Origin: Silene conica
Lineage: Eukaryota > Streptophyta > Magnoliopsida > Caryophyllales > Caryophyllaceae
Direction: 5' to 3'
NCBI GenBank assembly: GCA_029255685.2
Contig: CM055311.2
Span: forward strand, 8,499,031-8,563,030
DNA length: 64,000 nt
Positions 33,421 through 43,610 of this stretch are shown in pieces. The first letter of the stretch is position 1, and every line of letters starts with the position of its first letter. Both the position numbers and the translations under genes were made by a program. The notes beneath the pieces were generated by a model. The model saw nothing but the letters and a program-made list of their open reading frames with translations. It was not told the DNA's origin and did no database searches.

Positions 33421-33797
33421 TATAAAACTTCGAAGGTTGAGGTAAATAAATTTTACTGTGAAAAAGAAAGTAAGAGAAGAAGAGAAAGTAGGTGAAAGAA
33501 GTAAATTGAGAAGATGGTAAAAGTGAAAAGGCCGGATGGAAAGACAATTTATAGCAAAAAATGAACGGTTAAAAACAAAGGGTAAGTTTGAATTCAAAAG
33601 TTAAAAGTAAATGCAAGTGGGAAATGGTTGAGGGGACATACAATAAATGGGTGGTTGAGAAAATCACCTAGTGGGTAGCCCACGTAAGCAACGTCAGCAA
33701 CCTTCAACTACCCGTATGAATTCCAGAAGCACGCCTTGGAAGCAGAGTAAAATTCCAGCCCAATTGAAGCCAAGTTAAGCTGAAATTTGGGGGAAAT
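33421..33797 (-). promoter_or_regulatory. Putative promoter region of the antisense gene; Tat-like purine tract
   Basis: On the minus strand a TATA-like TATAAATT lies at 33553-33546, about 126 bp upstream of the antisense ATG, suitable for a short 5' leader. This is motif-based inference. At the right edge, GGGGGAAA (33789-33796) is the plus-strand polypurine tract immediately before the 3' LTR. Confidence 0.5.
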
Positions 33798-34333
33798 TGT
33801 TTAACCCAAAAATCCACATCTCGTTACTGGGCCCAAAAGATAATTAAGCAGCCCAACGCCAGAGGCAGATCAGAGGCAAATCAGACGCAGACCAGATACA
33901 GACCAGACGCAGAAAAAGAGCTGTTGGAGTAGGAGAATGGGTCAAAACCCTAAAGGAATATTCTCCTATATTCACTCCTACATTCCAGGGCCAGAGCAGA
34001 AATTGGTTGAGCTTAAATCCGCAGCTATAAAAGGAAAGGCTAGGGCATTTTTTATTCATTCAATTCGTACGTTGTAAAACCCTATTACTTTCGCAAAATA
34101 CTTGTAATCCGTCCCCAACAGTGAAAACCTTCGATCATAGTAAAAATATTGGTGGGATTCCGTTCCCCCCGCGGTTGTTTCCCTAAACGGGTTTTTCCGC
34201 GTCAACAAAAATCTCTTGCGTCATTGTTTTATCTCTTTAATTTTCGTATTCATCCTTTACGTAAATCCTTATATTGGTTGACACTTTGACCCGCATCACA
34301 ATATCACGACCCGGTAGAAATTTTACCAAAACA
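33798..34333 (+). repeat. Tat-like 3' LTR
   Basis: 536 bp matching 14507-15042. Differences seen by eye include TTTAACCC for TTTAGCCC, AGCTG for AGATG, TTCTCC for TTCCCC, CCTAAAC for CCTCAAC and GTCAAC for GTCACC. Duplication GCATT follows at 34334-34338. Confidence 0.93.
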
Positions 34334-34338
34334 GCATT

Positions 34339-35689
34339 CCACCTTGTCGGGCAATCTTTAGACCAATCAACTTTAGGTAGTTCATTTTGTTCACACAATT
34401 CTTTGTATCGACGTCTTATGGCTTGAGTTTTTCTTATCCAATGGACACATTTTCTAATTGGCATAATTAAAGGGTGAAGAAAAGCAATTCCTTCTTGAGC
34501 GGATAAGTTAATTATATGAGCACAACATCTTACATGCACAAGTTCACCATCAAGTAGTAGAAATTTTGTCATTTTACTAAGAACATATTCAATACATTTT
34601 GTATTAGAGGAAGCATTATCAAACGAGATAGAAAAAAGTTTCTTTATTATTTTAAACTCTTCACAAGTTGCTTGAATATGCAAAAAAATGTTAAAACCCG
34701 TATGACTCTCATCCATTAAATCGAAAGCAATTATACGTTTTTGCAAAACAAAACTACTATCTATCCAATGAGCGGTAATACGTATGAAAGAATCATTTAG
34801 TCTAGAAGTCCAACAATCGCTAGTTAAAGCGACTCGACCGTCATATTTATCAAAATACTTAATTAAAGCATCTTTTTCTTCATAATATTGTTTAAAACAA
34901 TGTCGTTGTAAGGTTTGTCTGTTAACAGGTTTATAACTAGGTTGAAAAGCTTTTTTTATTAAAATATGCATAATTTGGGTTTGCACCAAAAGAAAAAGGT
35001 TGTTCATCCGAAATAACAAATCTAGCCATTTCTTCAACCATATTACTATGAGAATAAGTAAAAGGCATAGCTCCGCCAGGTTGTGAACTCATAAACCCGG
35101 AAAGAAGAGTTTGAGTTTGTTGTTGAGGATTCCCGCTCAAATGACTATCTCTCGTGATACCATGTTTTTTTCCTAAATGACGATTCATGCTTCCATAGCC
35201 GTCACCGGAAGTAAATTTATATTTTGTGGAAATGTTATTTGCTTCACATAACTTGCAAATACATGAGAATTGGTTGGTCGTATCTTCAACCGGCACTTTA
35301 TCAAAGTACGACCAAACATAAGAAGGTTGCGTATCTTTTTTCCCTTTTTCTTTTCTTGTACTTGTGGATGCACCTCCTTGAGAAACCGGATCTTCCGAAA
35401 CTAAACAAAATATTAAAACAAAACAAGTTAGTATATGAATGTGAAATATTGCTAAATTGAATTAACTTATTAAGAAAGAAAAATTACTAAATTATATTAA
35501 TAACACAAAATTGAATATAATATAATATATTAAATTGAAAAATGAAATTATCAACTTGAAAAATATAATATAATAAAAAAAACTATTACCGTTTCCAAAT
35601 TGAAATTGAAGATTAACTTGAGAATTTTCGCCTTGTGATTGACGGTACATGGCTTCCAATTCTTCTTGAGTATATAATCTACTTTCCAT
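34339..35689 (-). pseudogene. hAT transposase, N-terminal half with intron
   Basis: Exon 1 begins at ATG 35689 and ends at 35590. An intron of 189 bp (35589-35401) has a GTAATA donor and a TTGTTTAG acceptor. Exon 2 encodes a BED-type zinc finger (CICKLC and HLGKKH, about 35260-35150), which binds DNA. It is followed by the transposase core: ALTSDCWTS with a catalytic Asp (about 34830), SFDNASSN with the second Asp (about 34620), and the CCAHIINL motif (about 34530). Frame is lost by one extra base in an A7 run near 34945. The Tat element interrupts the frame at 34338 after a PTRWNA motif. Family: plant hAT (Ac/Tam3 group). Confidence 0.88.
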
Positions 35690-36300
35690 TTTTTTGTTAA
35701 TTTTTTTATAGAAATAAACTAACAATTATATGATGATAAAAATTTAAGACAATTATAAATTTATGAGAGTGTTTATTAATAATTTCTTTTTTAGGAGGAA
35801 ATTTTAGAGAATTATGTTGAACTTGAAATTGAAGAGAATTATATAAGAATTTAGAAGAGACTCAAGAGAGTAGATGAGTAGATTAGTAGATGAGTAGATT
35901 AGTAGATGAGTTGTGTGGTAATTGTGTTGTGTTAATGGGGTATTTATAGAAAAAATTGTGAATTTAAAAAATTTGAAAAAAATTTGAAAAAAAAATACCG
36001 AGACAAAGGCATTAAGGCAACAGATACTTTCAAAAAAAAAAAACAAAAAAGGCAACGGATACTTGGCTACTTTGCTAGTGTGTGCTATTTCCTAAGTTCT
36101 AGCCTTACTCTAGTATAGCCAGTAGCCCAGTAGTATTACAGTAATACAGTCCCAAAGACCCAAACAAATCCCCATTGGTGCACTGACCAACCCATTCCCA
36201 ATTTCCCAGAAGAATCCCCTCCCCATTGGCCCACTGACCACCCCACTACCTCAATTCTTTCAATTAAATTCAAACCCTACTTCCCAATTCACTTTAACAG
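35690..36300. other. hAT 5' non-coding and promoter region
   Basis: AT-rich sequence upstream of the minus-strand transposase start. It contains direct repeats of TGAGTAGATTAGTAGA at 35874-35910. No other ORF is supported. Confidence 0.5.
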
Positions 36301-36561
36301 TTACTCGTACTACACATTTCACGGGTCGGCGGGTCGGGTCACGCACACGGGTCATCCTTCGGGTCTACGGGGGGGGTCTGCGGGGCGGGTCGACGGGCTG
36401 GTTCACGGGTTACACACACGGGTCACCCTCCGGGCCGGGTTCCAAAAATTGGACCCGGACCCGGACCCTTCAACCATCCGGGCCGGGCCGGGTTTGGACC
36501 CGGTCGAGGCGGGCCGGGTCAGACACGGGTCCAGTGGCGGGTCGGGTCCGGGTTGTCAATA
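36301..36561 (+). repeat. GC-rich subterminal repeats, hAT right end
   Basis: Many GGGTC/CGGGTC and ACCCG words, including CGGGTCGGCGGGTCGGGTC and GGACCCGGACCCGGACCC. Together with 12940-13210 this gives GGGTC clusters inside both ends, likely transposase-binding sites. Confidence 0.72.
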
Positions 36562-36587
36562 CCGACCCGCACTCTTGACTAGCACTA
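36562..36587 (-). repeat. hAT right terminal inverted repeat
   Basis: Complement begins TAGTGCTAGTCAAGAG. It is followed by the 8-bp duplication TTACTCAC at 36588-36595. Confidence 0.88.
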
Positions 36588-37049
36588 TTACTCACTAGTA
36601 TATTATTATATTATTATTTTATTATTATTTTACGTACGTGCTTGCTAACCTGCTTGAATGAATTAGTTTACGTACGTGCTTGCTAGCTTGTTTACGTTTA
36701 AATATAATACGTTAAAAATCGTTACGAATTAGTAATTGATTACGATTTCATTTTAAGAAGCATGTCTAAATGATTAATTAGTTAATCGGTTTCCCCGAAT
36801 AATTATGACTTGTTATATTAATTTCTCACATGTTAATTTTATATAGAAAATATGAGGATATAATATGAAATGTTAAATTAGTTTTTGTTACTCTTTTTCG
36901 AATGAACTATATATTTAATTTACGTTTCTTTTGTTATTTTATATACGTAATGATTTCCGTAAAGAATATATGTTATATAATATGAATTGTATGCTTGTTT
37001 GAAGTCCCAAGAAATTGGGCGACAGTTATGTCGGGTTCGGTAATGGGTT

Positions 37050-37090
37050 TGAGGATGAAAGACCCCCCGGCCGGGCAACCGGCTCTCGCC
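37050..37090 (+). repeat. GC-rich hairpin motif, copy 1 in LARD LTR
   Basis: GAAAGACCCCCCGGCCGGGC followed by AACCGG. Related copies lie at 38085-38130, 41226-41270 and 55018-55060. In the 3' LTR copy at 41226 an extra 12 bp, with AACCGG repeated, is present. Confidence 0.75.
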
Positions 37091-37536
37091 TCAAATTAGT
37101 TCCCGAAGTCGGCTAAGTGTTACATGGATGTTTAGAGATGAGATATATACAAAATGATTGTCATTCGAGTTTGAGTTGTTGTACATCTTTGAGATGACAT
37201 ATTGTGATTTGTGTAACCTGCTGTGCGCTGCTATAGTACTCGAATTCTCACCTGATTGCATTGTGTAGCTGGTTGGCCGTAGTGACTTGGTCTCACGGTC
37301 AGGTCTTAGATTGTCTGCCCGCCTTCGGGCATACCTCGTTCCTAGCTAGTTCGGGTCTTGGGGGTGCCTTGTGCACTTGTCGAATCGGGGATCGTGATTC
37401 GTTTGCGCTCCGAGAGTCTGGCCAGATTTAGACTAGGACAGTCTTTTGATGTCGTCCTACCAGGGGGTTGTATAGTCTGAGATTGGGGATGTCGTAGTAT
37501 ATAGACGAGTCGATTGTCGGCCTGCTCATAGTAGTA

Positions 37537-37965
37537 AGAGTCGAGTCACTTGGTTGACCTATCTCTTGTTTGTAGAGTCACTTGGTTGGCCTATAGTTGT
37601 AAGAGTCGAGTCACTTGGTTGACCTATCTCTTGTTTGTAGAGTCACTTGGTTGGCCTATAGTTGTAAGAGTCGAGTCACTTGGTTGACCTATCTCTTGTT
37701 TGTAGAGTCACTTGGTTGGCCTATAGTTGTAAGAGTCGAGTCACTTGGTTGACCTATCTCTTGTTTGTAGAGTCACTTGGTTGACCTATAGTTGTAAGAG
37801 TCGAGTCACTTGGTTGACCTATCTCTTGTTTGTAGAGTCACTTGGTTGGTCTATAGTTGTAAGAGTCGAGTCACTTGGATGACCTATCTCTTGTTTGTAG
37901 AGTCATTTGGTTGGCCTATAGTTGTTGGAGTCGAGTCACTTGGTGACCTATCTCTTGTTGACATA
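37537..37965 (+). repeat. 65-bp tandem array in LARD 5' LTR
   Basis: Units start at 37537, 37602, 37667, 37732, 37797, 37862 and a shortened one at 37927. Each has two related halves, AGAGTCGAGTCACTTGGTTG and AGAGTCACTTGGTTGGCC. Units are nearly identical. Not a CRISPR: there are no unique spacers. Confidence 0.93.
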
Positions 37966-38632
37966 ATTGGATGTTGAGTATGCTTTGGTTTGTGTTGTGA
38001 ATTCATGATACTTGTTTATCTTAGAACTGTTCGTCCAAGGCATTGGACGACTCTTAGTCTAGTTTCGTAAATGGTTTGGATTGAAAGACCCCCCGGCCGG
38101 GCAACCGGAAGGGAAACCGGTTCTCCTTCCAAATAGTTTCCGAAGTTGGTTGAGAGCCTTTGCATAGTAATGCATGATGTTATGAAAGATGAGATATTGT
38201 TATATATGCTTCACATGTTATAAATGTCGGAGTATGTTGGATGTTTTACGTGTTACATGTTACTGACAATAGGTGGCTAGGAGCACTCTAGTCACTCCCC
38301 ACTGACTGTGGCGCACATGTTGTATGTGTGTTGGTACATGAGGCTGTTTGCAGGGGGTTACGTTGAGGCTAGCGAGCGATGATCCTTCATCGTTGACTTT
38401 TACCTTTATCGTGTAGCTAGACCTTAGGCTTACGTTTCAGCATTTTGTGCCTGTAGGGGTATGCTATCCCGGGCTGTTTGTATCGCACTTATATACTTAT
38501 CTATGTTTTATCTTTCGCATGTTTAGATTTCTAAAGCACCTCGCATGTTTAGTTTTGTTAAAAAGTTTTAATTTTGCTGCATTTTTGGTACTTTGTGTGT
38601 TTTACTTTTCCTTTTTCGCGAGGGGTTTTACA

Positions 38633-39644
38633 GTTGGTATCAGAGCGTTATCGCTCCCGACGCACTCATGTAATCCCCAAACTTAACTTGACCAATAACT
38701 TGAATAATGAATGAGAGATTGGGTAGACTTAAGGACAAGTGGTAGTCTGTATTGTGATTGCTTTTACTAGGTCTAACGTGTTTGTTGATTGTCATTTATC
38801 TTACTTTTATATCTTCAAATCGACGAACCGTGAGCTCATCTATTTGACGATCAAGACCGGTGTTTTCTACCGAAGATGGATGATTCGTGCTACCGTTGGA
38901 GAATGCTTCTGAGCCTTGAAGATACTCCTCTTTCCTTGTGCATCGTCTTCTTTGATAACTCCAGATGCACATCCCTTGTTATTGAATAGTTGACCATCTT
39001 ACTTCAAATCTATCTTCATCTCCTTTCGACTTATCCACGTTGCTTTCTTCTCGAGGTAACTTGTAAGTAAACTTTCCCCTTGATTGAGTTTTGAGGAATT
39101 TTCACCCTTCTTGACTCGATCTCTGTTGACTCCGCGTCCTTGAATCTTAAGTTGTTGTCTCTGTGCTTTCTGTAACCGTTTTGAATTGTTTTCCTTCTGA
39201 GGATTTTAAACTTCCGTTACCTTTGCAACTTTACTCTTTTTGAGAGATTTGAAATAAAAGTTTATTTTGGGAGGTTAAGTTTGAAGAAAGTTGAAAGTTT
39301 TACAACTTTGATGGATTTCAGCGTTGGTTGTCATCTGAACTCGTTATTGGAGACGTCTGATAACCTGTACTATGCCTATCAACACCGGATCGATCTAAAT
39401 TTTGAAACCTTTCATTGATTTTCACCTTGGTTTTGCCTTCGGATTAGAATGTCAGGTTCTTGAATGCGCAACGAGAACCTAAACGTTCCTTGATGGAGGC
39501 TGGACTAAGGTTTTTACTTCTGAAATTTTGGAAAGAAATCTAAGTTTTTGAAATCAAGGTTTCTGTGAGAGTTGTAGTTGTTACTGTTGTCCTTGTAACT
39601 GCTTTCAAGTTTCGAGGACGAAACTTTTTAAAAGATGGGGTGAT
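38633..39644 (+). other. LARD interior, no coding capacity
   Basis: 1012 bp from primer site to polypurine tract (AAAAGATGGGG at 39630-39640). The T-rich sequence has no ORF over 60 codons besides a frame that overlaps the LTR end. The last 50 bp (TTTCGAGGACGAAACTTTTT) resemble the 3' end of gypsy chromovirus interiors. Confidence 0.85.
38635..38646 (+). other. Primer binding site, tRNA initiator Met (LARD)
   Basis: TGGTATCAGAGC starts 3 bases after the LTR end at 38632. Confidence 0.92.
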
Positions 39645-41715
39645 TGTAACATCCCGCTTTTTTATAAAAGTATTTTTAATAATTTAAAAGTAGTTTACGG
39701 AATTTAACAATATTTTAATTTTAATCCGTAAGTTTTATTTTAAGAAATGTCGTTAAGTCCGTCTTGAGTTTGTTTAATTTAAAGATTTCCACGTTTACTT
39801 GGTAATCTCCGTTTTAAGATTTTCCGCTCCTTACATTTTACAAACTCGACTCAAGTCAAATATAAAGGACACCACCTACCTCCTTTCCACGTTACCTCCC
39901 TCCTTCACCAAAAAAAGATGCAGTAACTTTGTTCTCCATTTTTACTCTTTTTCTCCTTCACAAAATCATCATCCATTTACTCATCTCAACTCCGTTTCAC
40001 GCAAGGTTTTCACCTACGCTTTCCTCTCTTCATTTCCGTTCTTTCTATCTCTTTCTTTTTCCGTTTCGTCAAAGTTGATTTCTGGGCTGTTTTGAGGTTT
40101 ACTCGAAATTACCCTCAAATAACCTGTTTTTGTTGTTTGTAGGTGTCGGCCTAGACGACCCGGACAAGGATTCGTATATAGTGGAAGACTAGCAGTGAAG
40201 AAACGCTCTTAAAGGTGACGATAATGAGAAACTCGGCCTTTGTCTTAAATTAATTGGACATTTGATTTTTTGTTGTTTATGTGAAATTGATGTGAATTTT
40301 ATGTTTAATAGGTTATGGATAATTTATATCCGTCACATATTAATTGTATTTGGGGCATGTTAAGTGTAAAATCGAATAGTTATATGTCTCCTGTAGTTGC
40401 TGTTGCGTGTTCCATTTACGGCTACTGCAATGCTACCATTCTCGTACTGATGCATATCACTATTGCTGTTGCCTTATTACTGCTCTGTCAATTCGCTAAT
40501 GTTATGTATAAAGCTGTGATTGCTGCGTGTTATTGATGATAATAATAGTTGCCGCTTCTACATATTACCTCTGGTTTTTGTCATTTCCTTATTCATTGTT
40601 AAGACCATTGTACTACTATTGTTTAATATGTACTACATACTACCACCCTGGCCTATTCGTTGCTATTCTTGCTAAACTACTACGAAGTACTATTGTTTAT
40701 TAATATTAATATTAACATTATTGTTATTAGTGTTGCCGTACAACTATTACTCACTAGTATATTATTATATTATTATTTTATTATTTTATTATTATTTTAC
40801 GTACGTGCTGGCTAACCTGCTTGAATGAATTAGTTTACGTACGTGCTTGCTAGCTTGTTTACATTTAAATATAATACGTTAAAAATCGTTACGAATTAGT
40901 AATTGATTACGATTTCATTTTAAGAAGCATGTCTAAATGATTAATTAGTTAATCGGTTTCCCCGAATAATTATGACTTGTTATATTAATTTCTCACATGT
41001 TAATTTTATATAGAAAATATGAGGATATAATATGAAATGTTAAATTAGTTTTTGTTACTCTTTTTCGAATGAACTATATATTTAATATACGTTTCTTTTG
41101 TTATTTTATATACGTAATGATTTCCGTAAAGAATATATGTTATATAATATGAATTGTATGCTTGTTTGAAGTCCCAAGAAATTGGGCGACACTTATGTCG
41201 GGTTCGGTAATGGGTTTGAGGATGAAAGACCCCCCGGCCGGGCAACCGGAAGGGCAACCGGCTCTCGCCTCAAATTAGTTCCCGAAGTCGGCTAAGTGTT
41301 ACATGGATGTTTAGAGATGAGATATATACAAAATGATTGTCATTCGAGTTTGAGTTGTTGTACATCTTTGAGATGACATATTGTGATTTGTGTAACCTGC
41401 TGTGCGCTGCTATAGTACTCGAATTCTCACCTGATTGCATTGTGTAGCTGGTTGGCCGTAGTGACTTGGTCTCACGGTCAGGTCTTAGATTGTCTGCCCG
41501 CCTTCGGGCATACCTCGTTCCTAGCTAGTTCGGGTCTTGGGGGTGCCTTGTGCACTTGTCGAATCGAGGATCGTGATTCGGTTGCGCTCCGAGAGTCTGG
41601 CCAGATTTAGACTAGGACAGTCTTTTGATGTCGTCCTACCAGGGGATTGTATAGTTTGAGATTGGGGATGTCGTAGTATATAGACGAGTCGATTGTCGGC
41701 CTGCTCATAGTAGTA

Positions 41716-42049
41716 AGAGTCGAGTCACTTGGTTGACCTATCTCTTGTTTGTAGAGTCACTTGGTTGGCCTATAGTTGTAAGAGTCGAGTCACTTGGTTG
41801 ACCTATCTCTTGTTTGTAGAGTCACTTGGTTGGCCTATAGTTATAAGAGTCGAGTCACTTGGTTGACCTATCTCTTGTTTGTAGAGTCACTTGGTTGGCC
41901 TATAGTTGTAAGAGTCGAGTCACTTGGTTGACCTATCTCTTGTTTGTAGAGTCACTTGGTTGGCCTATAGTTATAAGAGTCGAGTCACTTGGTTGACCTA
42001 TCTCTTGTTTGTAGAGTCACTTGGTTGGCCTATAGTTGTAAGAGTCGAG
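41716..42049 (+). repeat. 65-bp tandem array in LARD 3' LTR, left part
   Basis: Units start at 41716, 41781, 41846, 41911, 41976 and 42041. The array continues at 54740 after the Athila-like insertion, with further units at 54796 and 54861. Total is about one unit more than in the 5' LTR. Confidence 0.92.
42045..42049 (+). repeat. Target site duplication TCGAG (left) of the Athila-like element
   Basis: TCGAG at 42045-42049 is repeated at 54735-54739, directly outside the two LTR ends. Confidence 0.93.
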
Positions 42050-43476
42050 TGATGTGTCCTATTTTTATATGATTTTCACCCCTCTTTTAGCTCAATGTTA
42101 CATGATAATTTGCACTTTATGAGGTGATTTTATGAGCTAATTCCGTGTTGTAGGTGTTTTGCATGTTTTGTTGCATTTTGTAGGAAACGGAGCAAGTTGC
42201 GACCTTTTTCTATCATTTTGGCATTCACCGAGCACCACGAGGCTACTTGGAGCAAATTTTGGCCATGTAAGGGCCTTTTTGGAAGATTCACTCATTCCCG
42301 AGGAAGAAGAAATGAAATTTGGTTGGTACTTGAGCCAAGAAAGTGAGAACTAGTAAAGAAAAGAAGAGATTGCAAGGTCCCCGGATTGCTGTTCGAACCC
42401 CAGAGTCTCGGGGTTGATGCGAGATAGCCATATACCCAAAATGCTGCGCCCCCGAGACTTGTTCAAACCCCAGAATCTTGGGGTTTGATACCTGAGCAAT
42501 TCTTGGCTCAATTGCTGCGCCCCCTAAGACTGTTTGGTCCCCGGATTTTCGGGGATTGTGCAACTGAGCAACTCTTCACTTTCCTAGCTAGTTTTTGTAT
42601 TTAAACTCATCACTAGAGAGCATTTTACTCATGCTTTTCATACATTTCCCTAATTCTACAAAAACCTAGTTTCCTTTATGTTCTTAGTTTATCAATCATC
42701 AACATTTATGCTTTAATTCCGGGTTTTATTTGAAGATTATTGTGCTCTTAATAGTCAAGTTCTTGTTCTTATTTCCTTAAGTTGGTAATTTCTTTTCCTT
42801 ACTTTTATATTATCTTTTTAATTCCAATTTATATATTGTTATCATGTTTATGTTAATCAAATCAATCTTTGTTAGTTTATATATTATTATGAGTGAGTAG
42901 TCTTATAATCTAGGGTTTAGGGAAGCCATGTTAGATTAGTAATTGATAATTGTTGAATTGGGATTTATTATTATCAATTTGTTGTTTCTATAACATGCTT
43001 GTTATGTATTGTTAACCTTTAATTCTTGATCACAATTATTGGTTATCTTGTTAATTCTTTTCCTAAGATCAAAAGTCGGGGATAGAATTTGGCTAAGCAT
43101 GTTTTGTAGCACGACCTAGTAAGTGCGAGAGCCCGCTAGTAATCGTTCTAAGACTAGTAATAAAATCGAGAGATAATTGCTAATAAGTCTAGACAACTTT
43201 TGTTTATATGTTTCCCCAATTCGACATCAATTATTGCTAATTTACATGTGTGAACCTATTTCCCTAGATCTTTTATTATCATTGTTTTATATCTCAATTT
43301 GTTATCGTTTTAATCATCAAACCAAACAATCAATCGAATCGACCTTGATAGAATTCTAACCATAGCTTGTCATATTGCATCTACCGTCTCCCTGAGATCG
43401 ACCCCTACTTCCTTATCTACATTTATTTGTTAGTTAAGCCTAGGGTATCTTTGTTATGTACGCGATAAGCCTATCA
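42050..43476 (+). repeat. Athila-like 5' LTR
   Basis: 1427 bp starting TGATGTGTCC and ending CTATCA. It contains three hairpin modules at 42378-42565, each with CCCC..GGGG arms; two of them share the core GCTGCGCCCCC (42443-42453 and 42514-42524). Confidence 0.94.
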
Positions 43477-43481
43477 AACTT

Positions 43482-43499
43482 TGGCGCCGTTGCCGGGGA
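43482..43499 (+). other. Primer binding site, tRNA-Asp type (Athila-like)
   Basis: TGGCGCCGTTGCCGGGGA, the complement of the plant tRNA-Asp 3' end, typical of Athila elements. It lies 6 bases after the LTR end. Confidence 0.92.
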
Positions 43500-43610
43500 G
43501 CACGGTTTTCTTGCTTTGTGATTAGTTGAATTTTATCTTGTTTTTCCTTGTCTTAAGGAACACTTGTTCCTTGAGACCGTTACTTACAATCCTCTCTAGA
43601 TTGTTGTCTT

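Larger units (their letters stand above)
14507..34333 (+). mobile_element. Tat-like Ty3/gypsy element with antisense gene, split by Tekay
   Basis: 536-bp LTRs lie at both ends, duplication GCATT is at 14502-14506 and 34334-34338, a primer site starts TGGCGCC and a purine tract precedes the 3' LTR. Domain order is gag, protease, reverse transcriptase, RNase H, second (archaeal-type) RNase H and integrase, then an antisense multi-exon gene. The dual RNase H and the antisense ORF are hallmarks of the Tat group, which includes Retand and Ogre relatives. Without the Tekay insertion it is about 10.2 kb. By eye the LTRs differ at about 5 of 536 positions. Confidence 0.92.
12928..36587 (-). mobile_element. 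hAT DNA transposon, split by a Tat-like element
   Basis: Terminal inverted repeats begin TAGGGCTGGTCAA (left) and TAGTGCTAGTCAA (right, complement). The 8-bp duplication TTACTCAC is at 12920-12927 and 36588-36595. The uninterrupted site CAACTATTACTCACTAG is preserved in the other LARD LTR at 40741-40757. Removing the Tat insertion leaves about 3.83 kb with one transposase gene on the minus strand. The transposase is broken, so the copy is not autonomous. Confidence 0.93.
36588..38632 (+). repeat. LARD 5' LTR, segment 3 of 3
   Basis: Matches 40747-42049 plus 54740-55566 of the 3' LTR. It contains the 65-bp tandem array at 37537-37965 and two copies of a GC-rich hairpin motif (about 37050-37090 and 38085-38130). 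It ends AGGGGTTTTACA at 38632. Confidence 0.92.
39645..42049 (+). repeat. LARD 3' LTR, segment 1 of 2
   Basis: Starts TGTAACATCCCGC. It preserves the unoccupied sites of both the solo LTR (TATAAAGGACACC at 39861) and the hAT (TATTACTCACTAG at 40745). It is cut by the Athila-like element after TCGAG at 42045-42049, inside the tandem array. Confidence 0.92.

Noticed and set aside
37537..37965. Regular repeats that could suggest a CRISPR array
   Set aside because: Units are contiguous 65-bp tandem copies without unique spacers, duplicated in both LTRs of a plant element.
38447..38686. 79-codon ORF across the LARD LTR end, with a copy at 55381-55578
   Set aside because: Crosses the LTR/primer-site border in one copy and differs in the other; no motif.
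43482..43499. Primer-site words (TGGCGCC, TGGTATCAGAGC) as tRNA genes
   Set aside because: Only 12-18 bases complementary to tRNA 3' ends at LTR borders; no tRNA fold around them.
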